A stretch of 64,000 nt of DNA from Neorhizobium sp. (GTDB lineage Bacteria; Pseudomonadota; Alphaproteobacteria; Rhizobiales; Rhizobiaceae), in assembly GCA_028283725.1 (NCBI GenBank), contig JAPWKC010000004.1, forward strand, positions 434,001-498,000, read 5' to 3'. Made by a program: the position numbers and the translations under genes. Positions 57,252 to 64,000 of this stretch are shown piece after piece (positions within the stretch are counted from its first letter, which is position 1; every line of letters starts with the position of its first letter). Below the pieces are notes generated by a model, which was given only the letters and a program-made list of their open reading frames with translations, was not told the origin of the DNA and did no database searches.

Positions 57252-57345
57252 GGATGTGAACGGCGCCGCAAGCGTCAATTGACTTGCCGCCATCCCCGGC
57301 TACCCTCACCCACGGGAGAACAGTCGATATAAGGGAACGATCAGA

Positions 57346-58134
57346 ATGCAGAAAGAAGTTCGCACGGCGCTTGCGGCGCTCGGTCTTGCGGCAACTCTTG
57401 GTTTCGGCGCGGCACCGGCGCTTGCGGACGGCACCAGCCTTGCCGCCATCAAGCAGGCGGGCGTCCTGAAGATCGGCACGACGGGCGATTACAAGCCATT
57501 CAGCTACAAGGGCGCCGACGGCGATCTGGTGGGCGCCGATATCGCCATGGCAAAAGAACTGGCGGAAAGCCTCGGCGTCAAACCGGAATTCGTCATGACG
57601 ACATGGAAGACCATGCTCGACGACTTCAAGGCCGACAAGTTCGACATCGTCGTCGGCGGCATCACCGTCAATCCGGCACGTGCGGAGATCGGCAATTTTT
57701 CCGTGCCGAATGTCAGCGACGGCAAGCGGCCGATCGCCCGCTGCACCGACAAGGACAAGTATGCGACGCTCGAGGCGATCGACCAGCCTGCGACCCGCGT
57801 GATCGTCAACCCCGGCGGGACCAACGACAAGTTCGCACATGAAAAGCTCGGCCATGCGACGATCGAAGTGTTTCCCGACAACAAGACGATCTTTGACCAG
57901 ATTGCCGCCGGCAAGGCCGACGTGATGGTGACGGATGGCGTGGAGGCCGACCTGCAGTCGAAACTGCATCCCGGCGTGCTATGCCCTGTCGCGGTCAAGG
58001 AGCCGTTCACCCATTTCGAAAACGCCTATCTGATGCAGAAAGACGACGCCCTGAAACAGGCCGTCGACGCCTTTGTCACCAAGGCGCTCGCGGACGGCGA
58101 CTGGAAGGGCAAGCTGGACGCCGCGATGCAGTAA
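57346..58134 (+). CDS. PheC-like periplasmic cyclohexadienyl dehydratase / solute-binding protein
   Basis: This periplasmic protein has a signal peptide (cleavage about residue 27, AAPALA). The fold is that of solute-binding proteins of family 3: KIGTTGDYKPFSYKGADGD, VGADIAMAKELAESLGVKPE. Several stretches match cyclohexadienyl dehydratase (PheC), which makes phenylpyruvate or phenylalanine precursors in the periplasm: RCTDKDKYATLEAI, RVIVNPGGTNDKFA and KADVMVTDGVEADLQSKLHP. No ABC permease genes are adjacent, which favours an enzyme over a transporter subunit. The length is 262 aa. Confidence 0.8.
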   Translation: MQKEVRTALAALGLAATLGFGAAPALADGTSLAAIKQAGVLKIGTTGDYKPFSYKGADGDLVGADIAMAKELAESLGVKPEFVMTTWKTMLDDFKADKFDIVVGGITVNPARAEIGNFSVPNVSDGKRPIARCTDKDKYATLEAIDQPATRVIVNPGGTNDKFAHEKLGHATIEVFPDNKTIFDQIAAGKADVMVTDGVEADLQSKLHPGVLCPVAVKEPFTHFENAYLMQKDDALKQAVDAFVTKALADGDWKGKLDAAMQ

Positions 58135-58168
58135 GGACGCCAGCTTTTCAGTTCTTGAGATAACCTCG

Positions 58169-58197
58169 TCGGCTGCGGATCTTGTATTCGCAGCCGA
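58169..58197. repeat. 9-bp inverted repeat between pheC-like and phosphatase genes
   Basis: TCGGCTGCG (58169-58177) pairs with CGCAGCCGA (58189-58197) across an 11-nt loop. It may terminate the upstream gene, although no T-run follows. Confidence 0.55.
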
Positions 58198-58223
58198 TGC
58201 GACATTGCCGGATAAAACTATTG

Positions 58224-58544
58224 ATGAAAAAAGTTCTTTTCGTCTGCAGCCAGAACAAGCTTCGCAGCCCAACCGCCGAGCAGGTTTTCGCCGCCAGACA
58301 GGACCTGGATGTCTCTTCCGCGGGCACCAACAATGACGCGGAAAATCCGCTCTCGCATGAGCTGATCGAATGGGCCGACATCATATTCGTGATGGAGAGA
58401 AGCCACCGGACGAAAGTACAGGCGAGATACCGTGCCGCCTTGAAAAACAAATGCCTGATATGTCTTCACATACCGGACGACTACGATTTCATGGACCCCG
58501 ATCTTATTCAGATCCTGCAGTCAAAAGTACCGCGATATCTGTAG
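58224..58544 (+). CDS. small low-molecular-weight protein tyrosine phosphatase-like protein
   Basis: This 106-aa protein starts MKKVLFVCSQNKLRSPTAEQ, giving the CX5RS phosphate loop (Cys8, Arg14). ENPLSHELIEWADIIFVMER matches the LMW-PTP core, and the DPD loop with the general acid is DDYDFMDPDLI. It is shorter than classic LMW-PTPs (about 150 aa) but complete for the small phosphatase type. Its base composition is visibly less GC-rich than the flanking genes, and lysine codons AAA and AAG are mixed, so recent transfer is possible. The physiological substrate is unknown. Confidence 0.85.
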   Translation: MKKVLFVCSQNKLRSPTAEQVFAARQDLDVSSAGTNNDAENPLSHELIEWADIIFVMERSHRTKVQARYRAALKNKCLICLHIPDDYDFMDPDLIQILQSKVPRYL

Positions 58545-58625
58545 TGTCCATACCTGCCTACGTGCCCCAAGAGGCCGATTTCAGTTGCCGCGCCAATCGG
58601 TACAGGGCGGCATGCTTGAAACGGA

Positions 58626-58651
58626 GAAAGGCGCGCCCGGTGGACGCGCCC
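58626..58651 (-). terminator. hairpin after the Omp25-like gene
   Basis: The stem AGGGCGCG/CGCGCCT with a 9-nt loop on the minus strand is followed by TTCTCC. The T-run is weak. Confidence 0.55.
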
Positions 58652-58706
58652 TGTTTCTCGACAACGTGGACGCACCTTCCGGAACGTCACATCGCGATCG
58701 GATCGA

Positions 58707-59354
58707 TCAGAAGTGGTAGTTGAGACCGGCTTCGATCGTGTGGTCGTGAACGTCCTTCTTGGAGGACACGCCACCATTGCTGGAGCGTACGCCATTGGTC
58801 ATCGTGTAATTGTACTCGACCTTGGCGGAAATGTTGTCAGTCAGCTTCTGTTCGACGCCGGCGCCGACGATGAAGCCGGGCTTCCAGCCGTCAGGACCCT
58901 GAACCGCACCGCGATCACGATAATTGGTCATGGCAAGACCCGTCGTGCCGTAGATCAGCGTCTGGTCCATCGGCATGCCGACCTTGGCCTTGGCTGCGAG
59001 GCGGTGGCGTTCGTTCAGCGAACCGCCGGTTCCCTTCACATGGGCATCGCCCAGGTAGGAGAAGTCGAGTTCGCCGCCAACGACTGCGCCGCCGACTTCG
59101 GCGTTATAGCCACCCTGAACGCCGGCATTGAGGCCGGTGCCGCCGCTGAAAGGCATCAGCTTGCGCGAGGTCGTGCCGCCGTGGGCGCCGAGATAGGCAC
59201 CGTTCCAGCCGCTCGACGTGCCGGTTGGGCCATTATAGGCCGGCGGCTCGGAATAGCTGTTGACCATATCGGCCGCGAAGACGGTATTGGCAGCAAAGGT
59301 GGTGAAAAGGCCGGCGGCAAGCGCCAGGGCCAGGGGCTTGGCTTTCAGGATCAT
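58707..59354 (-). CDS. Omp25/Omp31-like outer-membrane beta-barrel protein
   Basis: This 215-aa barrel has a signal peptide (KPLALALAAGLFTTFAANTV, cleavage near residue 27). After a short YSEPPAYNGPTGTSSGWNGA linker, eight-strand-type sequence follows: YLGAHGGTTSRKL, LNAGVQGGYNAEVGGAVVGG, RLAAKAKVGMPMDQTLIYGT, KPGFIVGAGVEQKLTDN. It ends in aromatic F (HTIEAGLNYHF), the BamA signature. It resembles the Rhizobiales Omp25/RopB group. GGAGTG lies before the chosen ATG. Confidence 0.9.
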   Translation of the reverse strand: MILKAKPLALALAAGLFTTFAANTVFAADMVNSYSEPPAYNGPTGTSSGWNGAYLGAHGGTTSRKLMPFSGGTGLNAGVQGGYNAEVGGAVVGGELDFSYLGDAHVKGTGGSLNERHRLAAKAKVGMPMDQTLIYGTTGLAMTNYRDRGAVQGPDGWKPGFIVGAGVEQKLTDNISAKVEYNYTMTNGVRSSNGGVSSKKDVHDHTIEAGLNYHF

Positions 59355-59754
59355 GCTACACTCCATACATGGCCTGCGGCTGCATGATCCGCAGGCTCCA
59401 ACTCAAGGTTACACTTCCGCGTCCAAATCCCGACTGCCCCGCCCAAGACCTGTCAGTGACGCGGGACCGGCTCAAACTCGCCACTCATCCCGCACTGCAC
59501 GCAGAAGCTTCTTATTTTCATGATTTCATAAACACTCTCTTAACTGCGGCCGTAGACGGCACGAATCTTTTCGTCACCGGGCATCACGATTGCGGGAAGA
59601 AGCAAAACGACAGGCGCGGCGAACACGGTTGGCGGCAGCATTCTTCAAGACAATGGTCGAGTGCATCGGGCTTTGCTAACGTGGGTGATGTGAGCGCTTT
59701 GCCGCTTGAGGATCGGCCGCGATAGACGATCGGGGCCCAGGAGGATCGGACAGT
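59355..59754. other. divergent intergenic region
   Basis: These 400 bases lie between the barrel gene and the MscS gene and should contain both promoters. There is an AT-rich stretch around 59505-59545. No gene was seen. Confidence 0.4.
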
Positions 59755-62100
59755 ATGGGTGACGCATGGGGATCCGGGGGATCCGGGAGGGCCGAGGTCT
59801 ACGACGGCAAGACAATGCGAGGCATCGACCGTGCGCTGTCGCCGTCACGATCGCCCGCTTGCCGCGCGGCATGGTTTGCCTTGCGCAAGCCTGTTGTGAA
59901 AATCCGGGTACTGTCGATTGCTCTCGCGCTTCTCGTCGCATCGCTTGCAGCGGCTTTTTCAGGTCCTGCCTTGGCGCAGCAACCAGCACCGTCGACGGCA
60001 GCACCGCCATCGCAGACACCCGCGAGCGGGCAGAGCGATCAACCGCCACAGGCCAAGATCGATGAACTGATCCGTCTCCTGCAGGACCCGGCCATCCGGC
60101 AATGGCTGGCGAGCGTCCCGGCAACGGCGCAGAAGACGGTCGCGCCGACACCTGCGGCAGCCACGAGAGCGGCACTTCCGGCAGCCGAGCCCGACCCATC
60201 GTCATCGACACTCCCGGCAACGGATACCGATCCATCCTCGATGGACATGATGGCTTCCAACATGTCGGCGTGGGAAGAGCGTACCCGTGGCCGCATCCAT
60301 GCGGTCGTCACAGCCATTCCCGATATTCCAGCAGCCCTTGCCGACGGCATGGCGCGGCTGAGGGCCGATGCGATGGCGCGGGGCTCGGCACCGGTTCTCG
60401 TGTTGATCGCGGCGCTGATCTTCGCCGGCATGGTGGTCGAGGCCATCTTCCGGCGGCGCTGGCGGCAGCATGGCGGCGGCGCGCAGGAATTCCTGCCGGT
60501 TGCGGTCTTTGCCGCCACCATGGCCGTTCTGTTCTTCGCCTTCGACTGGCCGCCGCTCAGCCGTATCGTCATGGCCTGCTATCTCACGGCCTTCGTCGCC
60601 TACCGGCTGGTCGCAACCGCGATCGGCCTTACCGCCCATCCGGAACTGCACCGGCGCCTGAGGCTGCTTGCCGGCATTCTTGCCTTCGCGATCGCCACCG
60701 GAGTGGCCGTCTCGCTGCTCGATCTCGCCTGGCCGGTGCGGCACGCAATCGCCTATGTCTTTTCCTGCGTGCTGCTTGCGCTCGGCGTCGAGACCGTCTG
60801 GGCCAAGATGAAGAGCGGGCCCGGCATCAAGGCGGGGCTGTCGATTTATCTCGTGTCGCTCTGGGTCGTCTGGTGCCTCGGGCTTCGTGCGGCCTTTTGG
60901 CTCGGCCTCTATGCGTTCGTGCTGCCGCCGATCCTGAAAGCCGTCAGCCATGCGGTGCGGGACCGCGTGGCAAGGCATCTTTCGACGGATCACTCGGATA
61001 CACGGATCGTTCTGACGGTGCGCGGCGTACGCGCGCTCATCATTGCGCTTGCCGTCGCCTGGATCGCGCTGATCTGGGAGGTGGACCGCGATGCGCTGAT
61101 CCATGACAATCCGCAGTATTCGGTGCTGTTTTACGGCATCCTGAAAAGCATCATCGTGCTGCTGCTCGCCGATCTCGCCTGGCATCTCGCCAAGGCGGCG
61201 ATCGACCGGCAGGTGACGGGACAGGGGTTCGGCTCGCCGCTTGCCACGGCCGTGCCGCTCGGCGAGGACGGCGCTCCTCATATGGGCTCCGATACGGGCG
61301 CAGCCGCACTTCCGGCCGTGCCCGCCCATGAAGCGCAGGCAACCCGGCTCTCGACGCTCCTGCCCATCCTGCGCAACGTTCTGGCGGTTGCGCTGTTCAT
61401 CGTCGCCGGCATCGTGGTGCTCGGCGATCTCGGCGTCGAGATCGGACCGCTGATCGCCGGCGCCGGCATTCTCGGCGTCGCCATCGGCTTCGGTTCACAG
61501 ACGCTGGTGAAGGACGTCATCAGCGGCTTCTTCTATCTCTTCGACGATGCCTTCCGCGTCGGCGAATACATCCAGGCGAAGAGCTACAAGGGGACCGTGG
61601 AAGGCTTCAGCCTGCGCTCGGTCAAGCTTCGGCATCACCGCGGGCCGGTCTTCACGATCCCGTTCGGCGAACTCGGCGCGGTGGAAAACATGAGCCGCGA
61701 CTGGGCGAAGGCCAAATTCCTCGTCTCGGTGCCCTATGACACCGATATCGAGAAGGCGCGCAAAATCGGCAAATCGATCGGCCAGCAGATGCTGGAGGAC
61801 CCGGAAATCGGCTCCCTGTTCATCCAGCCCCTGAAAATGAAGGGCGTCGAGGAATTCGGCGAATATGGCATCGTCATCAGCTTCGCCATGATAACCGTGC
61901 CGACCAACCAGCAGAGCTATATCCGCCGCAAGGCGTATGCGATGCTGCGCGACGCATTTCGCGAAAACGGCATCGCCTTTGCCCAGCCAACCGTCAATGT
62001 CGGTGGTGGAAACGGAGACACCGCAGGCGGCGCAGCGGCGGCCGAAGCGACACGGCGCGCGCGGATCGCCGCCGCAGAACCGGACGCTGCCGCAAGCTGA
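59755..62100 (+). CDS. large MscS-family mechanosensitive channel
   Basis: This gated inner-membrane channel protects against osmotic downshock. Up to 781 aa: a signal-peptide-like segment (IRVLSIALALLVASLAAAFS), a periplasmic Ala/Pro linker, then about ten hydrophobic spans and the C-terminal MscS domain. The pore helix and beta domain are LIAGAGILGVAIGFGSQTLV, KDVISGFFYLFDDAFRVGEY and later VSVPYDTDIEKARKIGKSIG. Its size places it with the large MscS/YbdG-MscM group. The start is uncertain: AGGAGG precedes the ATG used, but a GTG at 59896 would put the signal peptide at the true N-terminus. Confidence 0.9.
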   Translation: MGDAWGSGGSGRAEVYDGKTMRGIDRALSPSRSPACRAAWFALRKPVVKIRVLSIALALLVASLAAAFSGPALAQQPAPSTAAPPSQTPASGQSDQPPQAKIDELIRLLQDPAIRQWLASVPATAQKTVAPTPAAATRAALPAAEPDPSSSTLPATDTDPSSMDMMASNMSAWEERTRGRIHAVVTAIPDIPAALADGMARLRADAMARGSAPVLVLIAALIFAGMVVEAIFRRRWRQHGGGAQEFLPVAVFAATMAVLFFAFDWPPLSRIVMACYLTAFVAYRLVATAIGLTAHPELHRRLRLLAGILAFAIATGVAVSLLDLAWPVRHAIAYVFSCVLLALGVETVWAKMKSGPGIKAGLSIYLVSLWVVWCLGLRAAFWLGLYAFVLPPILKAVSHAVRDRVARHLSTDHSDTRIVLTVRGVRALIIALAVAWIALIWEVDRDALIHDNPQYSVLFYGILKSIIVLLLADLAWHLAKAAIDRQVTGQGFGSPLATAVPLGEDGAPHMGSDTGAAALPAVPAHEAQATRLSTLLPILRNVLAVALFIVAGIVVLGDLGVEIGPLIAGAGILGVAIGFGSQTLVKDVISGFFYLFDDAFRVGEYIQAKSYKGTVEGFSLRSVKLRHHRGPVFTIPFGELGAVENMSRDWAKAKFLVSVPYDTDIEKARKIGKSIGQQMLEDPEIGSLFIQPLKMKGVEEFGEYGIVISFAMITVPTNQQSYIRRKAYAMLRDAFRENGIAFAQPTVNVGGGNGDTAGGAAAAEATRRARIAAAEPDAAAS

Positions 62101-62158
62101 CACAAACCATGACGGCAGCCGCGCCGTCGCACGATCGGCGCACCCCCTCGGCCTCGTC

Positions 62159-62226
62159 GGGTCCGGGCATCATAGGGTCCCGGCATCATCGGGTGGCCTC
62201 GACATTATCGGGTGGCCCAAGCGTCA
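62159..62226 (+). repeat. four imperfect 16-19-bp tandem repeats
   Basis: Units begin with GGGT at 62159, 62175, 62191 and 62210 (for example GGGTCCGGGCATCATA and GGGTCCCGGCATCATC). They lie between the MscS gene and the broken oxidoreductase. Confidence 0.65.
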
Positions 62227-62265
62227 TTGGCCGTTCGGGGTCGAGGAGATGACGGCATCAGGCGA

Positions 62266-63130
62266 TCATGGTGTTCCTTTGGCCGCCACCATCGCATCGA
62301 GCGCTGCCGCCAGTTCTCCGCCGGCCTCCCGGTCGTCGGCCATCTTGCGATAGAGGCCTGCCATGCCGCGAAAGATCAGGGCGGCGGGATCGTCCTTGCC
62401 GAGAAAATCGGCGATCTCCTCCATCTCGGCCACCCCAGCGATAGGCCTTGGCATACATGTCGGGAATGCCGCGGGCCAGTCGATCGGCCACCTGCGGCAC
62501 GCTGGCGGCGAGCTCGCGGCGCAGGCCATCATCGGCACCGGAGCGGATGGCGGCGAGATACATGGCCGTCCCGAGGCCGACCAGGCCCTTGTTGATGCCC
62601 GAATAGCACATTTTCAGCGCAGAGGCGGCGCCGATCTCGCCCTCGAGTCGCGTCACCTTCAGGCCATGGTCTGAAAGCAGCGTCTCGATGCCGTCAGGAC
62701 CGCCGCTGAGATAGAGCATCGGCACCTTTGCGGCCGTCTCGCCGCTTTTCGGCACCGGCGGCATGCCGATAATCGAACCGTCGACAACCTGCGCACCGCC
62801 TTTCGCCGCTGCCGCGGCAACGGCTGCCATCGTGTCGGGCGCAATCGCGTTGCAATCGACGAAGACAGGGGTCTTGCCGGCAGCAAGGGCCGTGGCCGCC
62901 ACCCTCGTCGCCACCTCCACCGCTTCCGACGGCGGGATGATCGAGAGAATGATATCGGCCGAGACAATCTCCTGCCAGCCGGCCTCGCGCATCCCGGCAT
63001 CGGCGGCGCGTTTCTTCGTTGCAGCCGATCGGCCGTCGAGATTGGTCACGACGACGGCGCCGCCCTCTGCCAGCACGCGGCCGATCCCGCTTCCCATCGC
63101 CCCTGCTCCGATAACCGCTATGACCGTCAT
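62266..63130 (-). pseudogene. NAD(P)-dependent 6-phosphogluconate-dehydrogenase-like oxidoreductase, frameshifted
   Basis: The N-terminal Rossmann domain is intact (VIAVIGAGAMGSGIGRVLAE), as is most of the C-terminal DUF1932-type helical domain (ALKMCYSGINKGLVGLGTAM). After residue Trp of KAYRW the frame breaks in a run of four C on the plus strand (62433-62436). Removing one base restores VAEMEEIADFLGKDDPAALI and a sensible end (ALDAMVAAKGTP, stop at 62266). As it stands, translation runs into arginine/glycine-rich nonsense ending at 62258. Without the shift it would be a normal beta-hydroxyacid dehydrogenase. A sequencing error cannot be excluded. Confidence 0.85.
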
Positions 63131-63253
63131 GCCGGTGTCTCCTCAGATACGTCGCTCACCCTGGAGCCTCCGTTAGATCACGGTCGACCAACGGCCGCCA
63201 GACGCCAAGGGTCAAGAAAAGCGCCTCGCTGGCGGAACCTTTTGCCCATCCGA

Positions 63254-63266
63254 TGACTTGAAGTCA
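63254..63266. promoter_or_regulatory. 13-bp palindrome upstream of the 72-aa gene
   Basis: TGACTT-G-AAGTCA is a perfect palindrome with one central base, 48 bases before the start at 63315. It is an unassigned operator candidate. Confidence 0.4.
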
Positions 63267-63314
63267 GTCTATCACGCGAAAGAGAGCACGTTCGACAAGA
63301 GGAGTACCGCATCC

Positions 63315-63533
63315 ATGTCCATGTCTGCCGCACGCCCCGCCATAACGCCCCCGAACGATCATGTCCTGACGGTTCAGGAAGCGCTGGAGCCGCTGTTCAT
63401 GGCACTTGAGGAAGAGGCCGAGGTGAAGATGATCGCCGCCGCGATCAAGGCGGGCTGGCCCCTGGAAGAGGCCGTTGCCGCGATAGACGAGCTGCGACGC
63501 AACGAGTTGCTACCGGTCGCCTCATCGCATTGA
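63315..63533 (+). CDS. hypothetical protein (72 aa)
   Basis: This is an unrecognised small soluble protein. A short disordered N-terminus (SMSAARPAITPPNDHVL) is followed by a helical acidic core (VQEALEPLFMALEEEAEVKM then AAAIKAGWPLEEAVAAIDEL). The core looks like a compact helical domain. GAGGAG lies 10 bases upstream of the ATG. Codon use is normal. Confidence 0.65.
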   Translation: MSMSAARPAITPPNDHVLTVQEALEPLFMALEEEAEVKMIAAAIKAGWPLEEAVAAIDELRRNELLPVASSH

Positions 63534-63636
63534 TGCGGAATAATTTTCCACGCTTCGCCTGGAAAAAAGCATTCCTCCCTGAGCCCGACGTGCCATAGTT
63601 CCCGCCGTTCATGTCAACGTACAAACGGGAACAATC

Positions 63637-64000
63637 ATGGCATTCAGGAATATCTGCGTATACGGCGCCGGTGCGCTCGGCGGCTCGTTCGCAGCAAAGA
63701 TCGCGTCGTCGCTCGGAAGCGACGTCAATGTGTCGGTTGTGGCGCGCGGCGCCCATCTCCAAGCTGTCCGCGACAACGGCCTGACCGTGACGCATGTCGA
63801 CCCTTCCCTTGCCGACATCAAGGCAAAAGTGACAGCCACAAGCGATCCGTCCGAACTTCCGAAGCAGGACCTGATCATTACCGGCCTCAAGGGTCATCAG
63901 CTTTCGGCCGCTGCCGAAGGCATTGCCAGCTTGCTGAAGGATGGCACACGCGTGGTGATGATCCTCAACGGCATTCCGTGGTGGTATTTCCATGCGGACA
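63637..64000 (+). CDS. panE: 2-dehydropantoate 2-reductase (ApbA/PanE family), cut by the window end
   Basis: The first 121 residues of a ketopantoate reductase-type protein are present. The NADP-binding start is NICVYGAGALGGSFAAKIA, followed by VVARGAHLQAVRDNGL, which is typical of the family (R-x-H-x(3)-I/L-x(2)-NG-L). DLIITGLKGHQL is the second signature. It continues past 64000, so length and the catalytic Lys/Glu cannot be checked. Family members also include other ketoacid reductases, so pantothenate synthesis is likely but not certain. Confidence 0.85.
   Translation, partial: MAFRNICVYGAGALGGSFAAKIASSLGSDVNVSVVARGAHLQAVRDNGLTVTHVDPSLADIKAKVTATSDPSELPKQDLIITGLKGHQLSAAAEGIASLLKDGTRVVMILNGIPWWYFHAD

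Noticed and set aside
62159..62226. CRISPR-like array
   Set aside because: Units are contiguous, imperfect and without spacers, and no cas genes are present.

Overview
The window reads as chromosomal DNA of a Rhizobiaceae alphaproteobacterium (Rhizobium/Agrobacterium/Neorhizobium type). The signs are high GC, ExoR, a PopZ/DUF2497 protein, TrmFO, small DUF1127 and DUF982 proteins, and the run scpAB-tatABC-serS-surE-pcm-nlpD. No rRNA, IS element, phage module or CRISPR array was seen. Genus is an inference from gene content and order only.

Layout. 0-2 kb: two tiny coupled membrane-protein genes and trigger factor, then tRNA-Leu and two DUF1127 genes. 3.7-7.7 kb: trmFO, a membrane-anchored hypothetical, a squalene/phytoene-synthase-family protein, an Mth938-type protein and yajC. 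The secDF gene usually found beside yajC is not there. 7.9-11.8 kb: a DUF815 ATPase, a small unknown, a GT11-like glycosyltransferase and glycerol dehydrogenase. 12-28 kb: one long minus-strand housekeeping block, listed here in transcription order: dgt, argS, a large SPOR protein, nagZ, scpA, scpB, tatA, tatB, tatC, serS, surE, pcm, nlpD. 28.3-37.7 kb: erpA and xth (plus strand), then exoR, a FadL-type porin, valS, popZ and a second pcm-like gene. tolC, which I would expect between the last two, is missing.

38-47 kb is an accessory-looking stretch of small genes: a decayed O-antigen ligase fragment broken by a perfect 17-bp tandem duplication; several proteins of 28-105 aa, most of them membrane proteins; three DUF982 paralogues; tRNA-Cys and tRNA-Asn; a periplasmic hypothetical; and a ChrR-type cupin anti-sigma factor that has lost most of its zinc ligands and has no sigma-factor neighbour. 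Several of these genes have sequences matching the general-stress sigma factor (EcfG/RpoE2) promoter, GGAAC-N16/17-CGTT or the looser GGAAC-N18/19-TT. My best reading is a small general-stress gene cluster, and it is the most interesting part of the window.

47-64 kb returns to ordinary metabolism: cysteine synthase, AlaX, mercaptopyruvate sulfurtransferase, a GNAT, DUF1203, an EamA transporter, a PilZ protein, Tat-exported CpdB, PhzF, ZntB, a PheC-like periplasmic protein, a small tyrosine phosphatase, an Omp25-like barrel, a large MscS channel, an oxidoreductase broken by one extra base, a small unknown, and the start of panE, which runs off the window.
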